Assembly: GCA_000283575.1 (NCBI GenBank)
Contig: AP012044.1
Span: 4,340,001 to 4,404,000 of the forward strand
Source of the DNA: Oscillibacter valericigenes Sjm18-20
GTDB lineage: Bacteria > Bacillota > Clostridia > Oscillospirales > Oscillospiraceae
Reading direction: 5' to 3'
Length of the DNA: 64,000 nucleotides
The notes below the pieces were generated by a model. The model had not been told where the DNA came from, made no database searches, and was given only the letters and a program-made list of their open reading frames with translations. Made by a program: the position numbers and the translations under genes. How positions within the stretch are numbered: position 1 is the stretch's first letter; each line of letters starts with the position of its first letter. Shown here one piece after another: positions 35,171 to 43,900 of the stretch.

Positions 35171-35875
35171 TTATTTTCCTGCGTGCGCGCTCCACCGCTT
35201 CAGCGTCGGAAAATATTCCATCATTTTTTTCCGGGCCATCGCCCGATCGGTATAGAGCTTTTTCCCCTCTTCCGTATCCAGACAGAAGTCGATCATTTCC
35301 TCCATCGTCCAATTGGCTGTGAAAGCACCCTTTTGATAGCAGTAACAACAGTAGTCGGAGCTCTTGCTTCCGTCCGCCTCCGTGCCTCGCTGGGAGTCGT
35401 CGGTCATCGGCATGCCGCAGGACTGGCAGAGATCTGCCAATCCGATGTAGATGCTGATGTCCGCCTGACCGTCCGGTTCGGGCTGGCCGTACTCCTCAAA
35501 ATCCACCTGACAGGCCCGGGGCAGCGGCTCCGACCAAATCTCGCCCCAGGCGTCAGCGGTCGCTTTTTGTACGTCGCCGCGGAATGTGAATTTGGCGTAT
35601 TTTCCCGCTGGGATGACGATACGCTGAAACCCCTCCGGACACTCCTCGCTCTCCGTGGCGGCGAACATGTCATAGCTGCCCTCAGACCAGTCATAATGCG
35701 TGTACAGGCCCAGGCACGGCGCGTCGGGCGCACGGTTCAGCTTCGCCCGCTCGCCCCCCAGAAAAGCGCCCCAGACACCGCTGATTTTCTGAACCATGTC
35801 CGGCGCGTCGTTGCGGGTGCGGGTCCCCATACCCACCACCGTACGGGTTTTCAGCTCTACGATCTCATATTTCAT
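35171..35875 (-). CDS. GyrI-like effector-binding domain fused to a zinc ribbon
   Basis: A 234-residue fusion. Residues about 1-150 are a GyrI/SOUL-like effector-binding domain of the AraC/MerR type (MKYEIVELKTRTVVGMGTRT, then GLYTHYDWSEG and RIVIPAGKYAKFTF). Residues about 155-234 are a putative zinc-ribbon domain (CQSCGMPMTDD, SSDYCCYCYQKGAF) with the C-terminal EYFPTLKRW typical of that family. I start it at 35875 because AAGGA lies 8 nt upstream; ATGs further upstream have no proper site. It follows a WYL regulator on the same strand. Such domains bind small molecules; the ligand is unknown. Confidence 0.82.
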   Translation of the reverse strand: MKYEIVELKTRTVVGMGTRTRNDAPDMVQKISGVWGAFLGGERAKLNRAPDAPCLGLYTHYDWSEGSYDMFAATESEECPEGFQRIVIPAGKYAKFTFRGDVQKATADAWGEIWSEPLPRACQVDFEEYGQPEPDGQADISIYIGLADLCQSCGMPMTDDSQRGTEADGSKSSDYCCYCYQKGAFTANWTMEEMIDFCLDTEEGKKLYTDRAMARKKMMEYFPTLKRWSAHAGK

Positions 35876-35941
35876 AATCTTCATCCTTTCGTTTTCACCG
35901 AGGCCGTCGGGACGACACTCTTTGTTTTGTATCCACAGCAT

Positions 35942-36016
35942 AACCCGAAAAAGAGGACAGGGTATGTCCTCTTTTTCGGGTTATTAAAAATTTCGCCGTT
36001 TAATCGGCGTTTTTTT
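35942..36016. terminator. Two tandem hairpins between the WYL and GyrI-like genes
   Basis: Hairpin 1 (35942-35982) has an 18-bp perfect stem around GGGTA. Hairpin 2 (35994-36009) is CGCCG-(6)-CGGCG, followed on the plus strand by TTTTTTT and on the minus strand by AAATTTTTAAT. Hairpin 2 is the likely terminator for the WYL gene; hairpin 1 has no U tract immediately after it and could be a repeat-type element. Confidence 0.65.
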
Positions 36017-36060
36017 ATAATAGAGCAGAGGAGCAGACAAAAACCGCCCGCGCCTCTGCT

Positions 36061-36966
36061 CTATAAATACTTTTTCAACATCCGTTCCGCCTCTCGCCGA
36101 AGGGCTTCCCGCGTCTCCGGCGGGTCCAGGACCTCCGCCTCCCCGCCGAAAGAAAGCAGATAGCTCAACGCCCAGTCCCCCTCGGGCCACATGGTGCAAA
36201 CCAGAAAGCTCCCGTCTTCCTGACGCCGAATCTCTTCCCGGCGGAAACAGTCGTACACCCGGAAAGCCATGGCCGGAGAAAACCGGATCGTCAGCGTATG
36301 CATGGAGACAATCGGGCCGCCGGTCTCGCCGTCCAGCGGCGGCGGCGTATCCCGGAGTGCAAAAAAATCCGTTTCCACGCTCACTCGTTCCATGCGGGAC
36401 AGACGGAAAACTCGGAAATCCCCTCTGGACAGGCAGTAACCCTGCAAATACCAGTTGGCCCCTTTAAAGCACAGACGGCAGGGTTCTACCGTCCGTCTGC
36501 CGGACGTGCCGTTGGCGCCAAAGTAATCAAAGGTCACCCTCCGGCGCTCCAAAATGGCGTTTTTCAGTTGAGGAAAAACAGCTCTGGCGGCGGGGCCCCC
36601 ACCCCAGGGGGAGAAATCCACGTCGATCCAGTCCGCCGCGTCGCGACGGAACAGGCCGTTCAGGTGGGTCAGGACATCGCTCTCTACCCCGGAGCCAGTG
36701 GCTCTGAGGCTTTGCAGCGCGGCCAGAATTTCGTCCTGTTCCCGGGCGGAGAGCAGCGTCTTCGACAGCACAAAATCCGGCAATAGGCGGACGCCGCCGT
36801 TTCGGCCCCGGGCGGCGTAGACGGGAACGCCCGCGGCGGAGAGTGCGTCCAGATCGCGGCGCACCGTCCGGGTGGAGACCTCCAGCTTTTCCGCCAGCCG
36901 GGAAACCGTCATGCGGTCCTTTTCCAGAAGACAGTAAAGAATTTCAAACAGGCGCGTACTCTGCAT
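36061..36966 (-). CDS. WYL-domain transcriptional regulator with HTH_11
   Basis: A 301-residue regulator. An N-terminal winged helix (MQSTRLFEILYCLLEKDRMT, then LAEKLEVSTRTVRRDLDALS) is followed by a WYL domain (about 130-215; RRTVEPCRLCFKGANWYLQGYC) and a C-terminal WCX-type extension ending AERMLKKYL. The WYL domain generally binds nucleic acids or small ligands. The start at 36966 has GGGAGGAAAGAC upstream. The GyrI-like protein gene follows on the same strand, separated by a terminator, and a small membrane protein precedes it. Confidence 0.92.
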   Translation of the reverse strand: MQSTRLFEILYCLLEKDRMTVSRLAEKLEVSTRTVRRDLDALSAAGVPVYAARGRNGGVRLLPDFVLSKTLLSAREQDEILAALQSLRATGSGVESDVLTHLNGLFRRDAADWIDVDFSPWGGGPAARAVFPQLKNAILERRRVTFDYFGANGTSGRRTVEPCRLCFKGANWYLQGYCLSRGDFRVFRLSRMERVSVETDFFALRDTPPPLDGETGGPIVSMHTLTIRFSPAMAFRVYDCFRREEIRRQEDGSFLVCTMWPEGDWALSYLLSFGGEAEVLDPPETREALRREAERMLKKYL

Positions 36967-36991
36967 GTCTTTCCTCCCCTCACGGTATGTT

Positions 36992-37159
36992 CTACACAAA
37001 TTGAAGGGCAATCAGGATAACGCACAGCGCCACGCTTCCCCCCAAACCCCAGAGGGCCAACTTTAAAACAGATCCGGCCGACAAGCCCTGCCGCACCAGC
37101 CGAACCGTGTTAAAAACGTTCACCACAATCAACGCACCCAAAAGAATCCACATTTTCAT
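36992..37159 (-). CDS. Small membrane protein, 55 residues
   Basis: A short open frame reading MKMWILLGALIVVNVFNTVR and ending CVILIALQFV. Two hydrophobic stretches (about 3-16 and 35-55), separated by RLVRQGLSAGS, give a two-helix hairpin with a basic loop. The ATG at 37159 has AAGGGG 7 nt upstream. It lies between the DnaC-like gene and the WYL regulator on the same strand. No family is recognised; it could regulate a membrane partner, but nothing shows which. Confidence 0.6.
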   Translation of the reverse strand: MKMWILLGALIVVNVFNTVRLVRQGLSAGSVLKLALWGLGGSVALCVILIALQFV

Positions 37160-37198
37160 TGTTAGTCCCCTTATCCACCGCTTACTTCCAACAAGGTG

Positions 37199-38194
37199 TC
37201 AGCACCGCTCCTTTTTCAGTCTGCGGATATCTCGCCCGAAAAACGGTAAAATCTGATATTCCCCCTCCAGTCGGGAGGCAATCTGCCCGCCGTACCGCCG
37301 GGCCAGCTCGTCCGGAGACAGGTTCGTGTTTAAAATCACCGCCCTACGCTCCAGAAGGCGGGTGTTGACAATCTCATAGAGGGCGCTCTGAACAAACGCG
37401 GTGGTCATCTCCGTCCCCAGGTCGTCCAGAATGAGCAGGTCGCAGTGGAAAATGCGTTCGATGTCCTCCGCGGCTTCCTCCCCCTCGTCCCGGCCGAACT
37501 TTCGATCCTCGAGTCGGGCGAAAACGTGGGCCGCGGTGTCATATACCACGGAAAAACCGTTTTTGCTGACCTCTCCCGCGATGGCGGCGGAGAGAAACGT
37601 CTTTCCCAGCCCCGGCTTTCCGTACAGCAGCAGATTTCCGCTGCGCTTTCCAAACGTATGGGCATAGTTGGCGCAGACCTCGTACACCGTCTCCATGTTC
37701 TCCCGGGGGGAGGCGCCGTAATGGGGGTCCGGTATCTGATCGTACCAATCGAGGGAAAACGTATCGAAGCTCTGGTCCGCCAGATCCAAAGAGCGGGACA
37801 GTTCCGATTGCTGCTCCTGGGCATAGTACCGCTTTAAACAGTCGCATACCGCCTCGCCCCGGGTTCCCACGTCGTTACACAGGGGACAGGCGGGCTTGTA
37901 TTGAAGATAGTCCGCGGGCAGCTTCAGCTCCGCCAGCAGGCGCGTCCGCTCCTGCTGCAAACTCAGATTGCTGTCCCGCAGAACGGCCACCGCCGGACGG
38001 GGGTCTGTCCCCCGGCGCAGGGCGGAGGCGATGATGCGGCTCATGGTGGCACTCAGCTCCCGGTCGATCTCCCGCAGCCGGGGCGCGCGGGCATAGACCT
38101 GCTCCTGCCTCTTCCGAAAGGACTCCTCCCGGCGGCGGCGGTCCGCGTCGTACCGGGCCGTGGCCCGGCGCATGATCTTTCCGTCGTAGGACAC
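37199..38194 (-). CDS. DnaC/DnaI-like helicase loader ATPase
   Basis: A 331-residue AAA+ ATPase of the DnaC family that loads replicative helicase. An N-terminal helical, basic region contains a zinc-binding-like CPLCNDVGTRGEAVCDC (about residues 103-119). The ATPase part has Walker A GKPGLGKT and Walker B LLILDDLGTE, with the sensor ILNTNLSPDELARRYGGQIASRL. It follows dnaD by 12 bp on the same strand, the usual clostridial primosome pair. DnaC-like proteins also occur in transposons, but the dnaD partner and normal context argue for the chromosomal loader. Confidence 0.9.
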   Translation of the reverse strand: MSYDGKIMRRATARYDADRRRREESFRKRQEQVYARAPRLREIDRELSATMSRIIASALRRGTDPRPAVAVLRDSNLSLQQERTRLLAELKLPADYLQYKPACPLCNDVGTRGEAVCDCLKRYYAQEQQSELSRSLDLADQSFDTFSLDWYDQIPDPHYGASPRENMETVYEVCANYAHTFGKRSGNLLLYGKPGLGKTFLSAAIAGEVSKNGFSVVYDTAAHVFARLEDRKFGRDEGEEAAEDIERIFHCDLLILDDLGTEMTTAFVQSALYEIVNTRLLERRAVILNTNLSPDELARRYGGQIASRLEGEYQILPFFGRDIRRLKKERC

Positions 38195-38206
38195 TCCGCT
38201 TCCCCC

Positions 38207-39136
38207 TTACTCTTTTTCCCGGCGCAGGGCCTGGACATACCGGCGCATCTCGTCCTCCGGCGGGCGCTGGTCCCGGCGGGACGTCTCGCCCTGAGGCCGG
38301 GGCCGGTCCCCCACCGCAATCTGCTCCGGGGTGTGCATCCCCGCCTCATGCCATTTTTTCAAGATGCCGTTTATGTAAGGCCACTTCAGCTCGTGGCACT
38401 TTAAAACCGTCTTCTCATAGGCCTCTGCCACCGACTCCGGCGGGAAACCCCACTCCTGCCACGCGGCCAGATACCGCTCCTCCGCCGCCACCGGCAGACG
38501 ATCTCCCAATTGGAGAACCCGCATATAGGCGGGCATGGACTCTTGCCGCCGGGCGTATTTTTTCAAATATTCCGCCGCCGCCGCCTGGGTGTCAATGCCC
38601 ATCCGCGCCCAGGAATATCCCTCTTTTTCAATCTGACGCAGGGTGGGGCGACGGCCCTCGCCATAACGCCGCCGGATGCGTTCCGCGCAGTGGCACACCA
38701 GAAGATAGATCACGTCGGACGGAAGGCCCAGATAGTCGTACAGTCCGAGAAGGGTCCCCATGTCCGGCGTAGACAGCTTTTTGCCCAGTTTCCGCTCCAC
38801 CTCGGCGGTGAGGGCGCGGAACTGCCCGTCCTGTTCCAGTACGCCGGTAACATCCTCCTGACGGTAATCCGGCTTTTCATCCGCGGGTTCGGGAAGCTCT
38901 GCCGCGGGAACGGAAACCAGTTCCATCTGCCGCAGGGATTCCTCCGCCGCTTCGATGCGATTCCGCTCCCATCTCAATTCTCCCGCCAGGGACCGGGGCG
39001 GTACCATACCCTGGTGCCGCAAAAGCGCCAGATATAAAAGCGCCGCATCCCCGTCTCCTTTTTCCAGCATCCGGCGCAGAGCCGCGCCGGATACGGTAAC
39101 GCTCTCGTCGCCCAAAGGTCTCAGAATTCCCGCCAT
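38207..39136 (-). CDS. DnaD-domain primosomal protein
   Basis: A 309-residue protein with an N-terminal winged-helix-type region (about 30-95) and two C-terminal DnaD/DnaB-like domains (about 100-190 and 205-285, ending KCHELKWPYINGILKKWHEAG, where YxxxIxxxW is the DnaD signature). DnaD remodels DNA at origins and restart sites and recruits the DnaC-type loader encoded 12 bp downstream. The start at 39136 has GGGAGG upstream. An extra upstream extension in the same frame is not supported. Confidence 0.9.
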   Translation of the reverse strand: MAGILRPLGDESVTVSGAALRRMLEKGDGDAALLYLALLRHQGMVPPRSLAGELRWERNRIEAAEESLRQMELVSVPAAELPEPADEKPDYRQEDVTGVLEQDGQFRALTAEVERKLGKKLSTPDMGTLLGLYDYLGLPSDVIYLLVCHCAERIRRRYGEGRRPTLRQIEKEGYSWARMGIDTQAAAAEYLKKYARRQESMPAYMRVLQLGDRLPVAAEERYLAAWQEWGFPPESVAEAYEKTVLKCHELKWPYINGILKKWHEAGMHTPEQIAVGDRPRPQGETSRRDQRPPEDEMRRYVQALRREKE

Positions 39137-39206
39137 CCGGCGCGCCTCCCTTCCGTTTTTCAGCCCCCCCGGCGTCCGAAGCGGCGTCGGTCTTTTAGCA
39201 TTTCTC

Positions 39207-39235
39207 ATTGTATACGACTTGGGCGTTTCTGACAA
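39207..39235 (-). promoter_or_regulatory. Promoter of dnaD-dnaC
   Basis: On the minus strand TTGTCA (39235-39230), 17-nt spacer, TACAAT (39212-39207), about 70 nt before the dnaD start. Confidence 0.75.
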
Positions 39236-39267
39236 GTCCAAAACTTTGCGTCGATACAGAAAAAAGC

Positions 39268-39296
39268 TGGAATCCCGCGGACATATGTGGTATAAT
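39268..39296 (+). promoter_or_regulatory. Promoter of zapA
   Basis: TGGAAT (39268-39273), 17-nt spacer and an exact TATAAT (39291-39296). It diverges from the dnaD promoter about 33 bp away. Confidence 0.75.
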
Positions 39297-39363
39297 GCTA
39301 TGTTATAAAAATGGGTCAGTATGCCGCGCAGGGCGGCAGTTTCAAAAGAGGAGGAATCGCAGG

Positions 39364-39720
39364 ATGAAGAACCGCGTCACAATGACCATCTGCGGAGAGG
39401 ACTACAATTTTGTGGCCGATGAATCCCCGGAATATATGGAAAAAGTAGGGGCCTATGTCAGTAAAAAGATGGACGAGGTGCTGAACGGAACCAAGGTGGG
39501 CCGATCGGACGCCGCTGTGCTGGCCGCGGCCAATATCGCCGATGAGCTGTTTAAGTCCTATGAGGCGGCGGAAAAGCTGCGCAGCCAGATCAAGGGCTAT
39601 GTGGACGAGGCCAGCCACGCTCAGGCGGAGGCATCCGACCTGAAGCGTGAGGTTTTCCGCCTCCAGCAGAAGCTGGATACAAAAAACGGCGGAAACAATG
39701 GAAATGGAAACCGCCACTGA
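39364..39720 (+). CDS. zapA: Cell division protein ZapA
   Basis: A 118-residue FtsZ-associated protein that cross-links protofilaments. The N-terminal ZapA domain (about 1-60, RVTMTICGEDYNFVADESPE and MEKVGAYVSKKMDEV) is followed by a helix and coiled-coil tail (about 70-108). The last residues are Asn/Gly-rich (NGGNNGNGNRH). The ATG at 39364 has GAGGAGG 8 nt upstream. The stop overlaps the ATG of the U32 gene by one base, a pair often seen in Clostridia. Confidence 0.93.
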   Translation: MKNRVTMTICGEDYNFVADESPEYMEKVGAYVSKKMDEVLNGTKVGRSDAAVLAAANIADELFKSYEAAEKLRSQIKGYVDEASHAQAEASDLKREVFRLQQKLDTKNGGNNGNGNRH

Positions 39721-41846
39721 TGCGTCCGGAGCTTCTTTCCCCCGCCGGATCCCCGGAGTCTCTGCACTCCGCCGTGGAATGCGGCGCGGACGCGGTATAT
39801 CTGGGCTGGGGCAGCTTTAATGCCCGTCAAAGCGCCAAAAACTTCTCCGATGAGGAGTTTTCCGGGGCGCTGGCATACTGTCACGAGCGAGGCGTCAAGG
39901 TCTATCTGACGTTAAATACGCTGGTGGCCGACCGGGAACTGGACGCGGCGCTCCAGTGCGCGAAGACCGCCTCCGCTCTGGGCGTGGACGCGGTGCTGGT
40001 GCAGGATCTGGGGCTTTTTGACCTGATGCGCCGGGTGCTGCCCGACCTGCCTCTCCACGCCAGCACGCAGATGAGCCTTTTCACCTCCGGCGGGGCCTGC
40101 GAGGCCGCGGCGGACGGATGCCGGCGGGTGGTGATCGCCCGGGAATGCTCACGGGAGGATACTGCCCGGATTTGCAAAAACTGCCCCGCGGAGATCGAGG
40201 TATTTGTGCATGGGGCGCTTTGCATGTGCTACTCCGGCCAATGCGCCATGAGCGCGCTGATCGGCGGACGATCGGGAAACCGGGGCCGGTGCGCCCAGCC
40301 CTGCCGTCTGCCTTATACGCTGACGGAGCTGCCGGGAGACGGCGGAGTTCGCCAGGCGGCCCCGCCCCCCCTGCTGGGAAAGCCGGGAAAAAGCAACTAT
40401 CCGCTGAGTCTGAAGGACAACTGCCTGGCCGGTGAACTTGAGGACATGGCCCGGATGGGCGTGGCCTGCCTGAAACTCGAGGGGCGCATGAAGCGCCCGG
40501 AGTATGTGGCGGTGGTCACCGGGATTTATGCCTGGCTTTTGCGGGATCGCCGCGGCCCCACGGCGGAGGAGTCCGCCGCGCTGGAGGCAGCCTTCTCCCG
40601 CTCCGGCTTTACCGACGGATACTGGAAGGGCATGGCCGGCCCCGCTCTGTTGGGCGTCCGCCCGGCGGATGCCTCCGAGCCAAAGGAGCTGTTTGCCCAG
40701 GCAAAGGCCGCCGTGGACAAGGGCGGTATGCGGACGGTCCCCGTCACAATGGAGGCAGTTTTTCGAAAGAACGTCCCCTGCGCTCTGACGGTCCGGGACG
40801 AGGATGGTCACGAGGCGGCGGTCTCCGGTTCTGTTTCGGAAACCGCCCGGAACCGGGCCGTGACAGCGGAAGAATTGGAATCCCGACTAAAAAAAACCGG
40901 CGGCACCGCCTACTGCTGCGAGACCGTATCGGTAACGGCGGACGGGGACATTTTCCTCCCTGCGGCGGCGGTAAACGCCTTGCGGCGGGACGGGCTCGCG
41001 GCTCTGTCTGCTCTGCGGACCGCGCCGCCGGTGCGGCGTGTCCTGCCCGTTCCCCCTCCGCCGGAGGCACAGGGCGAATCCGGGGAACCAGAGCTGACCT
41101 GCTCCCTGGCCCGGGCGAACCAATTGACGCCGGAGCTTCTGGATTGCGGTCCCGCGCGAATTTACCTCCCTCTTGAGCTGTTTGAATCGCTGAACGCCCT
41201 GCCGGAATTCAGCGGGGAGTACTGCGCCGCTTTGCCCCGCGTCTGGCGGGACCGGGACGAGACGCGGCTTTCCGCTCTGCTGAGCCGGGCGACCGCTCTG
41301 GGTGTTTCCGCCGCAACGGTGGGGAATCTGGGACACCTGCCGCTGCTGCGTGGGAAAGGGTTTTCCCTTTATGGGGATTTCGGTTTGAACGTCTTTAACG
41401 GGCAGGCTCTTGCATATCTTGCAGGCAAGGGCCTGAAGTCCGCGGCTCTGTCTTTTGAACTGCGGGGGGCCCAGGTCCGGGATCTACCCAAAATTCTGCC
41501 AGCGGAGGCCATCGTCTACGGGCGGCTCCCCCTGATGATTACGGAAAACTGTCTGGTACGCAACGGGGCGGGCTGTGCCTGTGAACGGCCCCACGCGCTG
41601 GTGGACCGCACCGGCGCGGCCTTTCCGCTTCTCTCCGTCTGGGGCCACCGGACGGAGGTGGAAAACTGTAAACCCCTGTATCTCGGCGACCGGGACGACT
41701 GGAAACGGCTGGGCCTCCGCTATGCCCGGCTGCGGTTTACCACCGAGTCCCCGGAAGAGTGCGCCAGGATTTTCCGGGCCTATCAGTCCGGCGGGTCCGT
41801 CCCGGCTGAATTTACCCGGGGCCTGTTCGACCGGGGTGTCGAATAA
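39720..41846 (+). CDS. U32 family peptidase (RlhA/YhbU-like)
   Basis: A 708-residue U32 protein. The N-terminal barrel has ELLSPAGSPESLHSAVECGA and DLPLHASTQMS. The conserved Cys set for an iron-sulfur cluster is visible (FVHGALCMCYSGQC, then CAQPCRLPY), as is LKLEGRMKRPEYVA. A second half carries a DUF3656-like collagenase domain. Characterised relatives (RlhA, TrhP) act in RNA hydroxylation rather than proteolysis, so the real activity may be modification of 23S rRNA or tRNA. It is coupled to zapA by a 1-bp overlap. Confidence 0.9.
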   Translation: MRPELLSPAGSPESLHSAVECGADAVYLGWGSFNARQSAKNFSDEEFSGALAYCHERGVKVYLTLNTLVADRELDAALQCAKTASALGVDAVLVQDLGLFDLMRRVLPDLPLHASTQMSLFTSGGACEAAADGCRRVVIARECSREDTARICKNCPAEIEVFVHGALCMCYSGQCAMSALIGGRSGNRGRCAQPCRLPYTLTELPGDGGVRQAAPPPLLGKPGKSNYPLSLKDNCLAGELEDMARMGVACLKLEGRMKRPEYVAVVTGIYAWLLRDRRGPTAEESAALEAAFSRSGFTDGYWKGMAGPALLGVRPADASEPKELFAQAKAAVDKGGMRTVPVTMEAVFRKNVPCALTVRDEDGHEAAVSGSVSETARNRAVTAEELESRLKKTGGTAYCCETVSVTADGDIFLPAAAVNALRRDGLAALSALRTAPPVRRVLPVPPPPEAQGESGEPELTCSLARANQLTPELLDCGPARIYLPLELFESLNALPEFSGEYCAALPRVWRDRDETRLSALLSRATALGVSAATVGNLGHLPLLRGKGFSLYGDFGLNVFNGQALAYLAGKGLKSAALSFELRGAQVRDLPKILPAEAIVYGRLPLMITENCLVRNGAGCACERPHALVDRTGAAFPLLSVWGHRTEVENCKPLYLGDRDDWKRLGLRYARLRFTTESPEECARIFRAYQSGGSVPAEFTRGLFDRGVE

Positions 41847-41865
41847 AGGCGTTTCTCAGTCCTTT

Positions 41866-41893
41866 TTGTAATATTCACAATTTATTTTACAAT
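41866..41893 (+). promoter_or_regulatory. Promoter of dut
   Basis: TTGTAA (41866-41871), 16-nt spacer, TACAAT (41888-41893), in an AT-rich gap 26 nt before the dut start. Confidence 0.65.
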
Positions 41894-41918
41894 TTGTATT
41901 TATTTTGGAGTAGTATTT

Positions 41919-42347
41919 ATGAACATAAAGGTCCGTTATCTCTGCGGCGATCTGGAGCCTCTGCGCTACGTGGATGGGAAATCCGACTGGATTGATCTTC
42001 AGGCGTCGGAGACGGTGACTCTAAAAGCAGGGGAATTCCACTTGATTCCTTTAGGCGTAGCCATGGCTCTGCCGGACGGCTACGAGGCCCACATCGTACC
42101 CCGCAGCTCCACTTTCAAGAATTACGGCATTTTGCAGACCAATTCCATGGGCATTGTGGACAACAGCTATTGCGGGAACAACGACCTGTGGCGCTTCCCC
42201 GCCTATGCCACCCGGGACGTGACGGTGGAAAAGGGGGCCCGCATCTGCCAGTTCCGCGTGATGGAACACCAGCCCAGACTGGAATTTACCGCAGTGGAGC
42301 ATTTGGACGGTCCCGACCGGGGCGGTTTTGGGTCCACGGGAAAATAA
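41919..42347 (+). CDS. dut: dUTP diphosphatase
   Basis: A 142-residue trimeric-type dUTPase that hydrolyses dUTP to dUMP, keeping uracil out of DNA. The five motifs are recognisable, including PRSSTFKNYGI (motif 2), NSMGIVDNSYCGNN (motif 3, with the catalytic Asp) and DRGGFGSTGK (motif 5, the C-terminal P-loop-like arm). In motif 3 Cys-Gly replaces the more common Arg-Gly. The ATG follows TTTGGAGTAGTATTT. It is 72 bp after the U32 gene. Confidence 0.95.
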   Translation: MNIKVRYLCGDLEPLRYVDGKSDWIDLQASETVTLKAGEFHLIPLGVAMALPDGYEAHIVPRSSTFKNYGILQTNSMGIVDNSYCGNNDLWRFPAYATRDVTVEKGARICQFRVMEHQPRLEFTAVEHLDGPDRGGFGSTGK

Positions 42348-42395
42348 ACTTCTTCCGCGTCGGATGGCGGTAAAGGTTTCAAAAAGAGCGTTTTG

Positions 42396-42414
42396 GCGGC
42401 TTTGGCCGCTTTTG
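42396..42414 (+). terminator. Possible weak terminator after dut
   Basis: GCGGC (42396-42400), loop TTTG, GCCGC (42405-42409), followed by TTTT, with As on the left side. Confidence 0.45.
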
Positions 42415-42432
42415 GAATAAGGAGGACACAGT

Positions 42433-43011
42433 ATGTCAAAAATTATATTGGCTTCCGGCTCTCCCCGGCGGCAGGAGTTGCTCCGGCGCATGGGGGTGGC
42501 CGATTTTGAGATTCGGGTGCCCGATGTGGACGAGAGCTTTCCCGCCGGGCTGAGTCCACAGCGGACGGTCGAGCACATCTCCCGGAAAAAGTGCGATGCG
42601 GTGGCGGCAAAAAGCGCACCGAACACAATCATCATAGCCGCCGACACCATGGTATTCTTGGACGGCGAGCCTCTGGGCAAGCCTGTGGACGAAACGGACG
42701 CCCTGCAGATGCTGACGCGGTTACAGGGGTGCAAGCATATGGTGTGTACCGGCGTATCTGTCCACGGACTTAACCAGACTCTGACCGAGTCGGAATCCAC
42801 CGATGTCTTTTTCCGCCCGGCCTCTCCAGCGGAGCTGCTGCAATACATTCACACCGGCGAGCCCATGGACAAAGCCGGGGCCTATGGGGTTCAGGGCCGG
42901 GGCGCGCTGCTGGTGGAGGGCATCCACGGTGATTTTTACAATGTGATGGGCCTTCCTGTCCTGCGGCTGAGCCGGATGCTGGAGCGGTTCGGCGTTAGCT
43001 TTTTCAGCTGA
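42433..43011 (+). CDS. maf: Maf-family nucleotide pyrophosphatase
   Basis: A 192-residue Maf protein. The signature ASGSPRRQELL is at the N-terminus, AADTMVFLDGEPLGKP holds the catalytic Asp, and YGVQGRGALLVEGIHGDFYNV is conserved. Maf proteins hydrolyse dTTP and UTP or modified pyrimidine nucleotides and when overproduced affect septum formation. The gene lies 34 bp before mreC, as in Bacillus, where maf precedes the mre genes. The ATG follows AAGGAGGACACAGT. Confidence 0.95.
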   Translation: MSKIILASGSPRRQELLRRMGVADFEIRVPDVDESFPAGLSPQRTVEHISRKKCDAVAAKSAPNTIIIAADTMVFLDGEPLGKPVDETDALQMLTRLQGCKHMVCTGVSVHGLNQTLTESESTDVFFRPASPAELLQYIHTGEPMDKAGAYGVQGRGALLVEGIHGDFYNVMGLPVLRLSRMLERFGVSFFS

Positions 43012-43045
43012 TTTGAATTTCTGAGAATTTGTAGAGGTCATTGAC

Positions 43046-43888
43046 TTGAAAGAATTTCTGAAGCGGTATGGACTCTGGGTCCTGTTTGCCACGGCGGTGA
43101 TCGCCGTGGGTCTTGCGCTGCTGTCCGTGTTCAGCACCACCTCTTCCCCGCTGGTAAATCTGGCACAGACGGTCACCTCCCCTTTTCGGGCGGCCTATTC
43201 CGCCGTCGCGGGCTGGGTACAGGATAAACAGAACTACTACGAGGACACCACGGCGCTGAAAGCGGAAAACGCGGATTTGAAGCAACAGATTGCCAAAATG
43301 GAGGCGGAAGTACGCCAGGCCCAAAGCGACAGTGAGGAAAATGAGCGCCTGCGAAATCTTCTGAATCTGCGGGAACAGCGCCGGGATCTCAGCGATTGTG
43401 AGGCCGCCACCATTACGGAGCACTCCACCTCCAACTGGACCAGCTATCTGACGTTGAACCGCGGCACCGACCATGGCGTGGAGAAAAATGACTGCGTCAT
43501 CACGGATAGCGGGTATCTTGTGGGCGTTGTCAGCGACGTGGGAACCAACTGGTGCACCGTGTTGAACATCATTGACACGGACACCTCCCTCGGCGCTCAG
43601 GTCTTTCGAACGGACGACATCGGTCTGGCCGAGGGCGACTTTGCCCTGATGGGCAAGGGCCGGCTGCGGCTGGATTTTCTCCCCGCCGGGGCACAGCTCT
43701 TAAACGGCGATCTGGTGGTGACCTCCGGACTTGGCGGATACTATCCCTCAGGTCTGGTAATTGGCACGGTTGAGGAAGTTCAGACCGATGACTCCGGCGC
43801 CACATCCTACGCCGTTTTGCAGCCCAGCGCGGATTTTGACTCACTGAGTGAAGTTTTTATTATCAAATCCTTCGATATTGTGGATTGA
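43046..43888 (+). CDS. mreC: Rod-shape protein MreC
   Basis: A 280-residue elongasome protein with one N-terminal transmembrane helix (about 9-27), a coiled coil (about 62-105, ALKAENADLKQQIAKMEAEV) and two beta-rich domains in the periplasm-equivalent space (YLTLNRGTDHGVEKND and GLVIGTVEEV). The start is a TTG at 43046 with AGAGGT upstream. It is followed 12 bp later by mreD and then PBP2. mreB, which usually precedes mreC, is not in the window. Confidence 0.95.
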   Translation: MKEFLKRYGLWVLFATAVIAVGLALLSVFSTTSSPLVNLAQTVTSPFRAAYSAVAGWVQDKQNYYEDTTALKAENADLKQQIAKMEAEVRQAQSDSEENERLRNLLNLREQRRDLSDCEAATITEHSTSNWTSYLTLNRGTDHGVEKNDCVITDSGYLVGVVSDVGTNWCTVLNIIDTDTSLGAQVFRTDDIGLAEGDFALMGKGRLRLDFLPAGAQLLNGDLVVTSGLGGYYPSGLVIGTVEEVQTDDSGATSYAVLQPSADFDSLSEVFIIKSFDIVD

Positions 43889-43900
43889 AAGGCGGCTTTT

